Source: Bugulina stolonifera
Lineage: Eukaryota > Bryozoa > Gymnolaemata > Cheilostomatida > Bugulidae
NCBI GenBank assembly: GCA_935421135.1
Contig: OW285192.1
Location: 10,929,501-10,993,500 of the forward strand
Reading direction: 5' to 3'
Length of the DNA stretch: 64,000 nt
Shown here: positions 40,177-56,700 of the stretch, piece after piece
How the letters are laid out: the number at the start of each line of letters is the position of its first letter
Numbering within the stretch: the first letter of the stretch is position 1
Translations under genes and position numbers: made by a program
The notes under the pieces: generated by a model
What the model was told of the DNA's origin: nothing
The model's input: only the letters and a program-made list of their open reading frames with translations
Databases searched by the model: none

Positions 40177-43100
40177 GACTTCTTACTATGCGTTATCGAG
40201 TCAAAAGCTACAATACATGAAAGACTTTAACCAAGTTTACATTGATTTTACACCACTCTATTACAATTGAAAAGATTAGTTTTAATTTTCAGTCACTGAA
40301 AAAATCAGGACGGAAATGTGAGTGTAGTTGAGTCTCCTTTGCTAAGTATGTGCTAATCAAGGATCCCTATAATGACGCCCGGTAATTAATTCAATCACAT
40401 CTAAGCGTATGAAACTGACACTTTCTGTATTATTTATACTGCTGAAAACATAATGCAGAACAGATATCATTTTCAAACCGTTACCGCTCTCTGACGCCAA
40501 AGAAGAAAGTGGGCAGGGCCCTTGTTGGTAACAGCAAAGTTTTTTGGTAACCGAGCCATGGCTCTGATTAGTAAAACCGTCTGTAGTTCTATTAATTTCT
40601 TTTTTGATAGGTTTATAATTATAATATCTATAACATCTTATACTTCTTTTTGGTTATTGTTTCTCATTGTATACCAAGGAATGTCTACCAGGAAATACTT
40701 AATACTTTACTTGAAAAATGTTAGTGTGTGCTAGTATTTTAATTATAAATAGTAATACATTACAAGACGCATTTTTATTTTTGATTTATGCCCTAATATT
40801 TTAATGCTCAGCCGAGCATCATCATCAGGATGTATTACTATTTCTACTTTACTTGAACTTTTACTTTTTCGGGGGAATCCGAACAGTTCTGCAGGTATCT
40901 CCAGACTGTATTGATAGACTTTGGATCATGTCTCGGTTTGTGTCAGTCTCATCTTCAACGTATGGCTGCAAGAGATTTTAACGAAACCTAAATTCACTGT
41001 TGCATGGTCATAGTCATACAGATGGGGTATGTCATTCAACATATTTCAGAGCAAGACCATAAACTTCAACCCTGTTGGCAATAGGGTTGTGTCTGGCTGG
41101 GTAGCTGAGGCACAGCCATACAACATACAGGCCAGAGTACAGGGCAGAGGGCGTTGGAACCGAGCTGGCTGATCAAGCAAGAGGGGCTAGGGCTAAGGAG
41201 AGAAGGGAGCAGATCTAACCCGGCAGGTCTGTAAATACACAACGAGGTAGTAAGCCGACTAGGAGAAAGACCCAAGGCGCAAAGGTACCGTTGGAATCCT
41301 CAGAGTCGGCACAAGACTCGGTAGTGTGGGATCGGCTCTTACAGTTAAATACACTAGCAGGAGTCACATGCTACAGCCGTGAGTAGTAGTTGGACTGTTG
41401 GATCCTGGTACTAGTCATAGACTATACCTGGGAAGATCCAATGCCAGAAATGAGTGCCTGATACCCTACTGTTAGCAGTAAACAATAAGAGACTGCATAT
41501 TTCAGCAGAGAGCATACTCTATTGAGCACAGTCTGAAAGCAAAGTCAAGTTACCTATATACTAATTCTGGTTCCAGTTTTAGGTCAAAAGGTTAAGCAGT
41601 ACATCAATGTCGATCTCGGACCAAAAGGGGTCCTAGTTACAGTCGGTGTAAAAAGACTCGATCAACCAGTATAGCAGCCTAAAAAGGGGGGAAAATCGGG
41701 CACAAAATATACAGCATTTCCAAGACTATTACAAAGTACATAAGTGATGATTTACTAGACATTAGTAAGGATGATACAGAAAAAGGTATGCGAAGTACAA
41801 CTAATGCCAAGGTATGCAGTTTACATATACATATACGTAAATACAGTTAGGACGGCAGTTTTTGCGACATGCATGAACAACTAATAGAAGTTACTGTCTC
41901 TTGGAGGAGACATGGTCGCTCGGTACATCAGCACTAAACCATGTTGATTCAACAAAATACCAAAGGATGACACTAGTCAGACTGCAGGCTTGACAAATAC
42001 ATTGAAGGTACTGGATTCCAGAACGCAATTAGTTATGATCAAGAGAGCCCTCTTCTGGGACCCAAAACGGGTGCAGCTGATTGTCTACAAGGCTTATGTC
42101 TACCACAAATACAAAAAAAAAGTGAAGTTGGATGCTGTGCGATTCATCTCCAACATCAAGCGCATAGGAGATGTAGAGAGTCATGGAAAGCTTTGTTTGC
42201 AACTGCAGAAACTGAGGAGGGAAAACTAAAACTTTGGCCTGCTACTACAGATTCTGGCGAAAGAAGAGCAGCATCCCACTCCCAGTACAGTACTCACAGT
42301 ACAGTACACATGATATGTTGAGCCAGCCAACTGTGGACACTATAGGGTAGCATTTATAGGGTACTCATTTCCTGGCAATGAGACTCCCCCAGTCAATGGA
42401 GCGGACAACAATATAAATATCCCAATCAATTCCTCCCAAGAACTATAGGGGATACGAGGATAGAACTCAACTAAGAAGTATGTGCAGAGTTATTCAACAA
42501 CAGTGATTTCCACATCAACAGGCTAGACAGTCTTGTTTAGTCAATACACACCATTTGTTACTCAATTCAGTAGGACTACTGGCCACAAACTGTTTACCCC
42601 ATTAATTGTATCTAGCACACTGCTTCTTCTAGTGCTGCACGTGCAAGTGCAAATCAAAACGGCCCAGCACTACCTTCTTCCCTCTCGGGCGGTCCAGTGT
42701 GAAGGTTGCTTAAAGTAAGTAAGTAACTTGAATAAGTGGTTGGTGCATTTCAAGCAAAGGGTAAACCCTCGTACTCCTTGATTCAGGTGACAAGAGTCAA
42801 AAAATAATCATTGATGAGAGTTATGATTGTCCACATCAGTTCATCAATGTGATTGTGATATTATGGTTATTTATTTTATAATGAACCAATACAATACTAA
42901 AGTAATTATTCGACAGTATGACATTAAAACTGATATCAATATTTCCTCATTTGAAGGGTTCAAGACTCAACAGACATGACATCTGTTTTCCTTTGTCAGA
43001 CACATTATAAAACTGAATGGTAATATGTCACAGGATAAATGTGAGAAATACAAGTCTACTCCTTGATACTTCTTCGGCACTTTTAGATTTTGCAGATTCA

Positions 43101-43574
43101 TAACAAGATTATGCATAAAAATATGAACCAAGCTATAACCAAGCATCAGCCTAGCATCTCTGGGCACCAAATATTGTGAAGCATTAAGCTTGCCTTTTAT
43201 CTTTCTAGACAAATTTTCTTCTTGTAGAGCCCATCTGGGCCGTATCACTGTCAAGACTAAGATGAGATTTGTGTGCAGGGTCTCCTGTTTGGGCAGTAGT
43301 AAAAGCATTTTGGTGTTTTAAGATGTTGCAAAATGTCTGCTTTCTGCAGTTACTTCAGCTTCAGAATTTATATGTCCATATTTTGATTTAGGCCCTACAT
43401 GTATGCAAGAGAGTTTGAGCCTTGTGGTTGGATATTGAAAATTTTGTTTGTGTGATGGTATTATAGTTTATATCAAAGATTATTTCCTGTGTGACATTTT
43501 TCCATCTCAGTTGGTAATGGTTTAAATTCAAACCAAAATTTAAAATATTTCCTAAATGTACTTTAGAGGCTATA
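40177..43574. other. Intergenic, repeat-like, higher GC than surroundings
   Basis: A hairpin repeat lies at 40746-40844. 41050-42300 is less AT-rich and has many short broken frames, with one 79-codon frame at 41990-42229 rich in Lys/Arg/Val. It looks like decayed mobile DNA, but I cannot assign a family. A 113-codon minus frame at 42967-43308 is also unrecognised. Confidence 0.4.
40746..40844. repeat. Inverted-repeat element with nested hairpin
   Basis: Ends AAATAGTAATACAT and ATGTATTACTATTT are exact inverted copies. Inside is a second palindrome, ATGCTCAGCCGAGCAT, followed by CATCATCATCAGG. Confidence 0.65.
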
Positions 43575-45381
43575 ATGGATCGAGGCGTAACTGTTAAACC
43601 AGATTGGTTTCGAACCCCACACTTTGGATATTGGGCTGCAATACTCTCTGGACTTGGAACACTTGCTGTGAGTATGCCTGTTTGTGTAGGACTTTTTCTC
43701 GATTACACTAAATGCATGTCTATATTGTCGATAAAGATGAACTCAAATACTTTTCTAAGATAGTTCATTAAACGCCATTAGTTGGAATAGTTGGAATGGT
43801 AAGCCCAATGATTGCCAAAGCAAGACTTACTTCTGCTTTTTTCTAATGTTCAGCTTAGCAACTGAAGACACTTTATTAGCAAACTAGAATGCCTCATGGT
43901 TTACATACAGTGGAGATTGTCCTCTCATGACGATAGTATAGTATAACATCGCACATTCATTGATAAGATGTTTGTTTTAGGTGACTTACTGTTACCCAGA
44001 GATTGCTGTGACATCTCTAGGCCCTATTTCTCCAATATCTAGATATCTCATAGAGGAGAAACCTGGTCTACTCAAAGCTATGTGAGTTCTGTCAAAACGC
44101 TACACCTGTACCACTATGCAATCATAGTAGCTACATCTACTGTAGACTACATTTGTACCACTAGTTATATATACAATTATAGTAGCTACATGCAGGCTGA
44201 GTAGGTATAGGTTCCTATCTGCCTGATGGTCCTGCACAGAGCCGTTTATTGAGAGAGTAGCTTCACTGGTGAACATTATGCGACATGACAATGCAATCCT
44301 TTGTTACTGGGCCCAATATGGCCTCTTATTTACTTCCGGTGACATAACTCTCCCAATAAACGGCTCTGGTCCTGCATGGAACTTATCAGTCAGTATAACT
44401 GTAACACTATGCTCCAAGTATACATTGAACTATTTAGTGCTAAAATCATTGTAGATAACATAATTTGACGTTTATGTATCAAATTTATGATTTCGATATA
44501 CTCAGTTGTTATTTCACTAGAAATTGTCAAATATGGCTGAAAGTTAAAAGTCTGAACCTTCACGAGGACATAATTATTATGGAGTACTCTGGAGTTACCT
44601 GTCCATGGCCTATATGGTCAAAGTGCAGACAAATCCATCTATATGTCCTAAATCTTATGCATGTCTGAGGGTGATCAGTTAACCATATAGAGAGCATGGA
44701 GAGTGGAATACATGTATATAATATACATGTATCATTGTTGTAGAGTTTATGGATCCATTGCAATACATCTGTTAGAGGGAGCTTGGGTGTTTACCAAGTG
44801 CAGGTAATATTGTATGCTCCTTAATTTCTAGAAATATACATTGCGTGTTACTTTGTATAATGCTAGTAAAAGATTCCAGCTCTTGAAATTGTAAAAAGTT
44901 GTTTATTGTTGATCTAAAATATAAAAACATAAATCCAACTCTATTTTTGTTCACTATTAGGCGTTGATGGTGTGAATTACAGGCCTATTGAATAGCAGCA
45001 TGGTATTTATTAGGATGACAGCTCCAAAATACTGACTTGAAGTTTTTATGAAAACATGATAGAAACAGTGAATCTGACTCTCTCTATTGACTATTGGCTT
45101 TTATGGTGTGGATTTGAGGGCTGTTGTATAGCAACATGGTGTCGTGTCATATTATGACAGCTATGACAAAATAATGTATATGCACTTTAATTTTTTTAAA
45201 TTGCTATAAATACCAGGTTTTTACTGAATATATATTTTTCTTTACTTTTACCTGCAGGAAGTTGGGACTGAATACTTGGACTACAATCAAATGGACTCTG
45301 CAAACTATCATCATTGGGTTTGCATCAACTAATATTGTTAAAGCTAAAGTCAATGAGGTAGCAAATACAAAAAGAGAGTAG
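43575..45381 (+). CDS. TMEM254: TMEM254-like small membrane protein
   Basis: Four exons: 43575-43667, 43981-44081, 44744-44803, 45258-45381; 125 residues (human TMEM254 is 123), phases 0, 2, 2. Family-like blocks: SLGPISPISRYLIEEKPGLL (TMEM254 has NLGPLGPFTQYLVDHHHTLL), then IAIHLLEGAWVF and WTLQTIIIGFASTNIVKAK. Three hydrophobic stretches (near residues 17-35, 65-80 and 95-110) predict a three-pass membrane protein. Its biochemical role is unknown in any species I know of. The second intron contains a hAT MITE with intact target duplication. Confidence 0.87.
44237..44368. mobile_element. 132-bp hAT-type MITE
   Basis: Ends CAGAGCCGTTTATTGAGAGA and ACTCTCCCAATAAACGGCTCTG are inverted repeats with one mismatch in the first 22 bases. 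Perfect 8-bp duplications GTCCTGCA flank it (44229-44236 and 44369-44376). It is in a TMEM254-like intron. Confidence 0.92.
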
Positions 45382-46666
45382 ACCATTTATACTGCAGTGA
45401 ATCCTGGACCAATCTGTTCATGTTAGTTTCTAGTTACTTTAATTCATCTGTTTGATTGTATGTGCTATCTACTTTTACAGGAGTGCATTTATGTATTTTA
45501 TTACTAGAACATTCCTCTAACTGAAGCGGACAATAAATTTAGCGATTATTATTGTTGGTTGGTTGGTTGGTTGTCTTCTAGCTTGCTATTCTGTAATAGG
45601 CTACCTTATGCCACTACTGTCCACTTAATAATATCTTTGCATCACTGTTTGGTGCTATGGAAGTTGTTTTGTCTTGGGGTAAACACATGTAGGCAGTTAG
45701 TATTCAAGAGCACCCCCCCCCCCCCCCCATCTGGTGGATAGAGCGGAATTTAATTGACAATTTTACCTCAAACTAAGGTTGGTGGCAACTTGAAATGGAA
45801 TATATTACCCCTGAAGTGATATATAATTATATAAGTTTGTTTGAATAATTGTAATATCTATGAAGGTTCCAAGTTGTTCAAAAGGTGGGTTGGTATCAGC
45901 AACGCCCCCGTTCCTTCTTGTGGACAGTTAGAACTCAGGCTATTATTTATACTTTCTTCTTGAACTGTTCTAACCCACAAGTCCTGTTGTCCAGTTGTTA
46001 CGGAATGAGTACTTTGTATTTGTAGAAGCTAGCCAGGAGGTGGATATTCCTTCAATATGGCTAATTATTGGTTAGGCAATCAATGCTGCCATCAAGTTAT
46101 AGCTAATCTATATCACATTAACTGTAAATTTACAATAGACTTAATTTGTTGATTATAGTCAATATTGTATTGTTCTATGTAAATATAGATAATTATAACA
46201 TGGCTATTCGGTATCGAATCATATATGTATATAGTAACACACCCAATCAAATCAAATATTTCACAGGGTGGAGGAAACATGAAAGTTGAACAACACTCCA
46301 CACCTAGAGCCAACTGCATACTAAAACAAACATATTCATAATAAATTTACATGTAGAAAAATTAATAAGGATTATAAGAAAATGTTACAAAAATTCAGAA
46401 ATAAAAGTATTAGTGGAAGTATAAGAGGGGTAATTGTACACCTCAGTGGTTGCCATTGGTTACATACATACACATTCATGTTAGTACATCAAAGGCATGA
46501 GCCATTCGGCATGGTAGAAGAAATGTAAGGCACTTGCGGTGATGCTGCTAGATGTGTGTATAATGTCTTTGAGCAATGTTATGAAACAGTAACTTGACTA
46601 TGTCATGTGGCATACCCTCCACTACCTTCTAGCAAATGAATAGAGGAAGGTAAAAGAGCTGGCACT
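45382..46666. other. Intergenic between convergent TMEM254-like and CFAP97D1-like
   Basis: No gene seen. A run of 16 C lies at 45713-45728 and a short GGTT run near 45555-45572. Confidence 0.6.
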
Positions 46667-49509
<2,843 letters not shown>

Positions 49510-49977
49510 TTTGAAAAAACACGTTTAACTTCCACAAGTGAGTTGTCAGTCTGGGTTGCTAACATCTGAGTTCCTAACAGGGTTGGGAGTGCTCTTCCAT
49601 GTATATGTCGCCAAGCAACGTATACATGTAAGGGAGGCGGTGCTTGTGACAAAGTAGCCGTAAATGTAATAGTAAAGCCAAAGTGAATTTCCGAGCCAGT
49701 GTTTGGCTAGTGTGATAACTCGCCGGTCTAGGAGCTAAGCGAGCCCACCTTGACTTGTATTTTAGTATTAGCCAATGAGGAGCTGACCTGTGTTGACAAA
49801 CCGAAAGTGCTTTCGTTTGCGTTTTCCTTTCTTCATTGACTCAAAGTCTATATAACTTTGATTGACTGAGCGATTTGATTATATTATTTAATAATTTACA
49901 GTAATTGCATGAATTTGACACTCATCCTCTGTAATATAATAAAATTTTGTGATGTGCTATAACTGATAGTCTACGTT
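49510..49977. promoter_or_regulatory. Shared divergent promoter region
   Basis: The start codons of the CFAP97D1-like (-) and CCDC134-like (+) genes are only 468 bp apart, head to head. The interval is locally richer in CpG and GC (49560-49830) than the flanks and carries no exon. A bidirectional promoter is the simple reading, inferred from position. Confidence 0.6.
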
Positions 49978-52085
49978 ATGAAATCAATTTTGTACTTTGT
50001 GTATTTAGCTGTTTTACTTCATCACTTTGTCCTTTGCCATTGCCAAAATTTAAATGAAAATCAATTGAAAAATCCAAATTTGGACAATGATCACAATGAC
50101 GATCAAGATGAGACCAAGGGAAATAACATTCGCAAAAACAATAATCTTCATCCTGCCACTGATACATCCGGAGTTGGTAATGACCAAAGCAAAGAAGGTG
50201 ATCCAAAAGAAGATATCACTGGCGAGATCAAAACAACCAACTCATGGGAAGCTTGTATCTTTTCTTTTGCTGTAATATAATTATATTTAATATTTCTATT
50301 ATAAATGCACTATGATTATTTATTACATTAGATTGGAATTAACTCACTCATTTTTTTGTTCAAATAAGTTCATGGTATTACTATTCCTAGCTTTCTGCTC
50401 TACATGGATATGAAGGCTAAATTGTCTTGTACTGATTAGCTCTGTTAGGTGCTGTAGAGGAGAAATTTAGATAGCCTTAGTTCCTTGTTTGTTTTTGGGG
50501 TTAGGGTAGTCTACCAACAAAATATAGAGAAGACAACTTCTGCTTCAGTATTGGCGAAGAACAAAGGCTATGACAGATTCTCCACTTCTGCACCTAATCC
50601 CAAGAGATTACCCATTTTTTTAAAAAGCAGTGTAGCCTGAATAGTCTAATGGCTATCATTAACCAACGAGGTGCCAATGTAACATCCGTAAAGCCTGTCC
50701 AAATCCCACATCGTACTTTATTGTAGTTTCACAATCATTATTATTTTTGGTAGCTCATTAGTTAGAACACTTTTCCTTAGTAACACAATATGCAGATAGA
50801 GTACTGTTAGAAACTCAGAGAAAAGCTCACATGGAGGTTATAAAGCACTTGCTGACTATTAGCCAGACTGAGAAGCAATATGATTTGCTGAATGTAGTCA
50901 GTACTAAAATAATTGAGGTGAGTCATACTACTATAAGGTGAAGTTACTTATTTATTTTTGCAGTGAACTTGTCTCTTTCCCCTATCTTTGACGATGATGT
51001 AGTGCTTTAACCTTTGTCAGGTACTAGATGAATCAAAGATTAAGCTTTTAGAAGCTGAGGTTTCTCCTGATGGGCAGTTTCCTGAGAATGAGGATCACAG
51101 GGATTGTAAGTTTCGTATTTGTGCAGGTATCTATTTATTTCTCTACTATTTATCATGATGGTCTTCCCTGCCCATATTCATATGATGCTGTGTTTGTTAT
51201 GTTATGTTATACAATGCTGTGTATGCACATGGTAACATTGTATTTTAGATCTATCTAAGCTGATACAGAACACACTACTGTATGGGGATCTGGCTCTCAG
51301 GTTTCCTACTTTTATTCACCGTCAGTTTGACAGAAAGAAGCAGACCCGAGCTTTGGTTAAATGGTGCTTTGATTATGTTAATAAAGCTGGTATTACTAAT
51401 GGAACATCTGCAGAACAGACTTTGCATCTGGTGAGTATCATTATTAGAATATTAATTACAGATACCATTGGAAATGCTCTCACCATGGATATAAATATGT
51501 AGTTTGTCAGTAACCCAAGTTAACTTTTGTATTTACAATGTATAACAAACAATCTGATATTTTGCTATCACAGGCTTCACAAGAACTGAATATAATTGAC
51601 AGGGAAGATAGCTATCAGAATCCTTTCCTAGAAGAAGCTGAATTTAAGGTACCCACAATTATGCTAATGTACTTATATGTCATAGTTATGTTCTCTCTAT
51701 GATTTAGAAGTTATGTTCTCTCTTGTTCTTATTTAGAAGTTATATTTTCTTTGGGATTCAGCAGCTATCTCAATACTAACTCTTGAGTCTTGACCAATGC
51801 CGTCCAATGGTACACTTAGAGGTATACAATCAGTATGTTAGCTGGAAGTTACATCTATGATTGTACTCATAGGTACAACTTCCTGTACCCAGTTACCCAG
51901 TTGTGTTCTGCATGTAGCAGTTACGATATCTTTACATCGATTCTTTCTTTATTGTTTCATCAACTATAATATTATTCATGCTTGATTCTTAGTTGAGTCA
52001 ATTGGTGAAGGAAGAACTGAAAAAGCAAAAGAAAAAAGCGAAGAAAAGGGGCCCAAGACTAAGTGGTAAAAAGACTGAACTTTAA
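49978..52085 (+). CDS. CCDC134: CCDC134-like secretory-pathway protein
   Basis: Exons: 49978-50271, 50762-50917, 51021-51105, 51249-51430, 51574-51648, 51993-52085; 294 residues. The exon 1 donor and exon 2 acceptor are the least certain junction, chosen because they keep the frame. Opens with a signal peptide (MKSILYFVYLAVLLHHFVLC). Then comes an Asn/Asp-rich insert of about 70 residues, absent from human CCDC134 (229). The rest matches human: VLDESKIKLLEAEVSPDGQF, YGDLALRFPTFIHRQFD, ASQELNIIDREDSYQNPF, KKRGPRLSGKKTEL. The C-terminal KTEL resembles the KDEL-type signal (human ends QSEL), so retention in the ER is likely. Head to head with the CFAP97D1-like gene. Confidence 0.88.
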
Positions 52086-52687
52086 CTTTTTAGCCTATGT
52101 TCTATGGCTTCTGTTACTGGGATTATTTGCTAACATTGAGCAAAAGTCAAGTTGTTTTCAAGTCTGTGCATTTGTCAGATAAGCTCATATGTGTAGACAA
52201 ATATTATATAGACTGATAACAATACCATGAAGATGTATTATAATGTATTATAATAATATGTGGTTAGTACATGTATTTACTAGTACATTTAATTTGTATG
52301 TTAAATTGTACATAGTTTATTTAGTTCTATCATATGAATAATTGTCTTGTTTCGCCAACTGTATCAAGAAATATTTTAATGAGGAATAAGCATATTATTA
52401 CAAGTATTGTACTTGCAATCCTTGACCAGTCTTTTCACTAGTATAAGTGTACAATTATCTGTATTCTGTACCAATTATAGCTACTGCATGTCTTATAATA
52501 TACATGTTGATGTATCTGCCTGTACATAATACCGGAAAAGTTGTTCCTAGTCTTTTCTAGGAATCCAATTCTCCTATAGTTATTGTGGTTATTCTTGCTA
52601 CCATTTAGTCCGCATAGCATATTAAAATAAATATTGAAACCCTATCAGCTGCATTTACTGAACTTGATATCATGTTGACCCTATTAG

Positions 52688-52775
52688 TGGAGTTACTATC
52701 CCCTGGTGAAGTTGTTATAATGGAGTTACTATCCACTGGTGAAGTTATTATAATGGAGTTACTATCCCCTAGTGT
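52688..52775. repeat. 33-bp tandem repeat, about 2.7 copies
   Basis: Copies start at 52688, 52721 and 52754; unit TGGAGTTACTATCCCCTGGT plus 13 bp, with single-base changes between copies. Confidence 0.85.
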
Positions 52776-52779
52776 TGAG

Positions 52780-52818
52780 CTAGTAATATGGTTGTAGATA
52801 CTACAAGCATATTACTAG
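52780..52818. repeat. 18-bp-stem hairpin, 3-nt loop
   Basis: Arms CTAGTAATATGGTTGTAG (52780-52797) and CTACAAGCATATTACTAG (52801-52818) pair at 17 of 18 positions. It follows the 33-bp repeat directly. Confidence 0.75.
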
Positions 52819-53730
52819 TAGCTGCTCACACCAACATCTTCCAATACAAACATAAGGCTGGGGGAGTAGTAATGAAGAAATGTTGTAACTAGCCTTGTCA
52901 GATCTGCAGCTGATTATATAGTACGTACCATTATTTAATTATAATAATATACAATGTAAATGCACATATGACTATCACATTTATTTGGTAGCAGCCAAGG
53001 ACTTTGTTCAGCAACTGTGGAAAACAACCCAAACCCAAGATAACTTATCTATTGCACTTGTCGAAACACAAGCACAACTGGGAAATGTCTGACTACATGC
53101 ACATGAGTTGAATACTAATATGATGATTGATATCACAGCTGCCAATGGTGAAATCCTACTGGTCCAGGTCTAAACCCCAGTCAGAGTTGAGCTACTTTCC
53201 ACAGTCCTGGAACCAATTTATTTCATTTCCTTAGAATCAAAGTATATAACATATAAAACGCAGAATTAGTACATCTATAATGCATGCAAGCTTATGCAGA
53301 AGCATACTAATGAAAATAAGCTAGGACAATATACATGTAGGTGCAAGTACTGGTCAATACCGTATAATTAAAAGTTTTAGTGTATTACTAGATTGCATGT
53401 TTTAATGTACAGTTTGGACTTTAATAGATTATTGTTCTACAATATACAATATAAAGTCATATTGATTTACGTGTACTTGTTTATCCTATGAAGTCAATGC
53501 ACTGCCTATCAGATTAATTTTACAGTTTATAGTCAAATAGACAGACTTGATCCATCTATGTAGGTACGTCTATGTAGAATACAAAATGTACTCCGAAGGA
53601 AAATAAGTGATCCCATGCATCATATTGTAGACTGTATCCCATGCACCTACATGTACGAACTTGTGACTGGCTTTATATTTGGAAATTCATTTGTGATCTC
53701 AAGTTAAGTACAGAGGAACAAAGCCGTATA

Positions 53731-56700
53731 TTATAACGAAAAATCTGCAGTGGATATTGAGATGTCGTCATAGTCTGGTCGTGCATAAACATAAGTTTCT
53801 TCAGCAGGACTTCCAGCTGCATCGTCAGTCTGCACATGAGTACCACTGGTGGTCCCGTCTATTGTTGTGTCATTGCTGGTAGAACTATCATTATTGGAGT
53901 TGGTGGTTTGATCAGCCACATTCTCACAGACAGTCTGATCCGTAGTTGACAGTTTCACACTAGGCTGCCATTCCAACGACACATAGCCTTCCTGATGTAC
54001 ATGGCTTATCACTGGGCCAGACATGCATTTGGTGTTGGTGGTTTCTACACCATCATTGTTGGTGTTGGTGGTTTGATCAGCAATACTCTCACAGACATTC
54101 TCATCTTTGGTTGGTGGTTTCACACTAAGTTGACGTTCCAAGGACTCGTAGCCCTCCTGACGTTCATAGCCTTTCATTGGGCCAGACATGCAGTTGGCGT
54201 TGGTGGTTTCTACACCATCATTGTTGGTGTTGGTGGTTTGATCAGCAATACTCTCACAGACATTCTCATCTTTGGTTGGTGGTTTCACACTAAGTTGACG
54301 TTCCAAGGACTCGTAGCCCTCCTGACGTTCATAGCCTTTCATTGGGCCAGACATGCAGCTGGCGTTGGTGGTTTCTGCACCATCATTGTTGGTGTTGGTG
54401 GTTTGATCAGCAATACTCTCACAGACATTCTCATCTTTGGTTGGTGGTTTCACACTAGGTTGACGTTCCAAGGACTCGTAGCCCTCCTGACGTTCATAGC
54501 CAGACATGATGTAGTTGGTATTGGTGACTGCTAAACCAACATTATTGGTGTTGCTGGTTCCATCAGCTATTTTCCCACAGCCAATTAGCGGTTCCACACT
54601 AGGTTGACGTTCTAAGGGCTCATGGCTCTCGTGGTTCTCAAACCCCCGTTGGTCATCATGGTTCTCCAGTAAATCACCACAAACAGGCATTTCGGTGCTG
54701 ACAAGTGCTGCATCAGCGTCCTCGTAGATATGTTGTTGCGCTACACCTTCGTTGTCATTGTTATCAGGTAGAATAGGCAAGTAAATTGTATTTCTCTCAG
54801 AGTGCCTGTACCCATAGGTTGAGTTTGGAGAACGTCTATACCGTGCCACTAATTTTGCTAAAATTATGTTTATATATACATGTACATGTATTTTTATTAC
54901 AGTTAAAAACTGGATATATTTTCATTCATTTGTTCTCTTGACTAGCAAGTAATAATGTAATATCTTATTACAAATTGTTGAAAGTAATATTTTGATGTCA
55001 CTAGCAGGCTTACCAAGTCTCCCTGATTCTGCAGGAGACTCCCTGATTTTCACCTAAAATGAACACCCCCTCCCCCCCCCCCACCCAAATGCTGAATCTC
55101 CCTGATTTCCATCAGTCGAACTTGGCAAACCTGGTCAATAGTGATCAGCTCTTGTACAGCATAGACATGAAACTCTTGTAGTGTGATATGTGAGACACCC
55201 AACTGAAGCCAAAACAATCATAATAGAACATTAGGCAGAATATTCAATATGTTAACTCTTATGAACCGCACAATTAACCTACCTCTTCCTTTTTTCTTCT
55301 GCCGGCGGCAACAGCACACAACAACAATTATTGCAACAGCAACTGCTACAGCTACTCCTACTACCACTCCTATTATTAGACCTGGTTGTACCATCTTTTT
55401 GACAACAGGTTGGATCCACTCAATGCGCCATGTAACGACCACCTCCTTATCTGTCAGATGAAATTTTTTAAACTGCTTAAAATAATAAAAATAGTCACAA
55501 TGCTATTGTATGTTTGGAAACGTCTCGGGAAACTTGAAATATTCCCCAGCATATTAAATTGTTATGGTTACCATAGTTACAATGTATACCATTGATGAAA
55601 TTTGGGTAACACATGGACAATAATGTATCGACACAATTTTCAGGCCAAAGGTTCATGTCAATGGGCCTAGAGATCGTGAGTTTGATTAAACTACATGTAG
55701 ATTGCACGACAGTAGTCATGTTATCCAGGGTTAATGTGTTCACCATTGAAACTAATAGTCTTAGCAATATGACATCTAAATCGTAGCAGCCTGGTTGTCA
55801 ATCAAGGGTATTCTCATCTAGTGACTCACCAATACCGTTGCTGGCAATGCACTCTATGGCCTCTGTGGTGGGATCCTGGAGCGGTGTTAGAGTAAAACTA
55901 CTCAGGTTGGAAGTTTGAAACGAGCCGTCACGTCTCCACCTGAACGTGTGGGGAGAAGGGTTCCCAATCACATAGTCTGTGCAGTCTAATGTGATATTCA
56001 TCTGATCTAATTTGAACTTTTTAGACATATTTGTTTTATCACCAGCATCTATATCTACCAAAATAAGTATATCCATGCTCATAAAGGATGTTACATGTAC
56101 ATTATGTGAAGAGCTCATTTTACACGTACAAAGTAACAACCTTCTCTACAAAAGCACTGTATTCTTCAGTTCTAGAAAATATTTCTTTATCAGGCAAAAG
56201 TAGCTCGAAGGAATAACATGCTACTTATCCACAACAAGTCTATGTTATAGTTGTTTTCTAGGAAAAGGACAACTCCTTACCATGCTCTAGGCCTATATGT
56301 CTATACCATTGCGTGTACCATTGCATACAATTGTCTGTTCACTCACATTAATAACTGCTAAAGCGGTCCTAAATATTGGTTTACCCAGCAAATGGTTCCT
56401 CTTTCTGAACTGTCAGATTCTCAGTTGGACCTTGTTGGACAAGTTGTAATGATGGATATAACCACGCGCATAGTACATGATTGTAAGCTGTCAAGTCATA
56501 ATTCATGCTTCTTACACTTAGAGATTTGTACATTGTACATACATTTTGGTACGATATGGCGCCTTTCTATACTTGCTCCATTCCAATGTGGATGTTTAGT
56601 ATCTGTACATGAGAGGAAGAGACCAGTTCTGTCAGCTTTGGTAGGAGTGTAGGAATTCCCAGTGCTATTCCCAGTACTATTCCCAGTGGTATTCCCAGTG

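Larger units (their letters stand above)
52086..53730. other. Intergenic between convergent CCDC134-like and Ig receptor
   Basis: No gene seen. Contains a 33-bp tandem repeat (52688-52775) and a short hairpin (52780-52818). Confidence 0.6.

Noticed and set aside
42967..43308. 113-codon minus-strand frame
   Set aside because: No recognisable family, no splice context and located in repeat-like DNA; too weak to call a gene.
53995..54534. 179-codon open frame on the + strand with repeated hydrophobic segments
   Set aside because: It is the antisense shadow of the 165-bp repeats in the receptor tail exon, and the minus frame has proper splice context and a stop.
56390..56577. Possible extra Ig receptor exon (GPTENLTVQKEEPFAG, minus strand)
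   Set aside because: It looks Ig-like, but its end phase (2) does not fit the neighbouring phase-1 exons, and the model joins cleanly without it.
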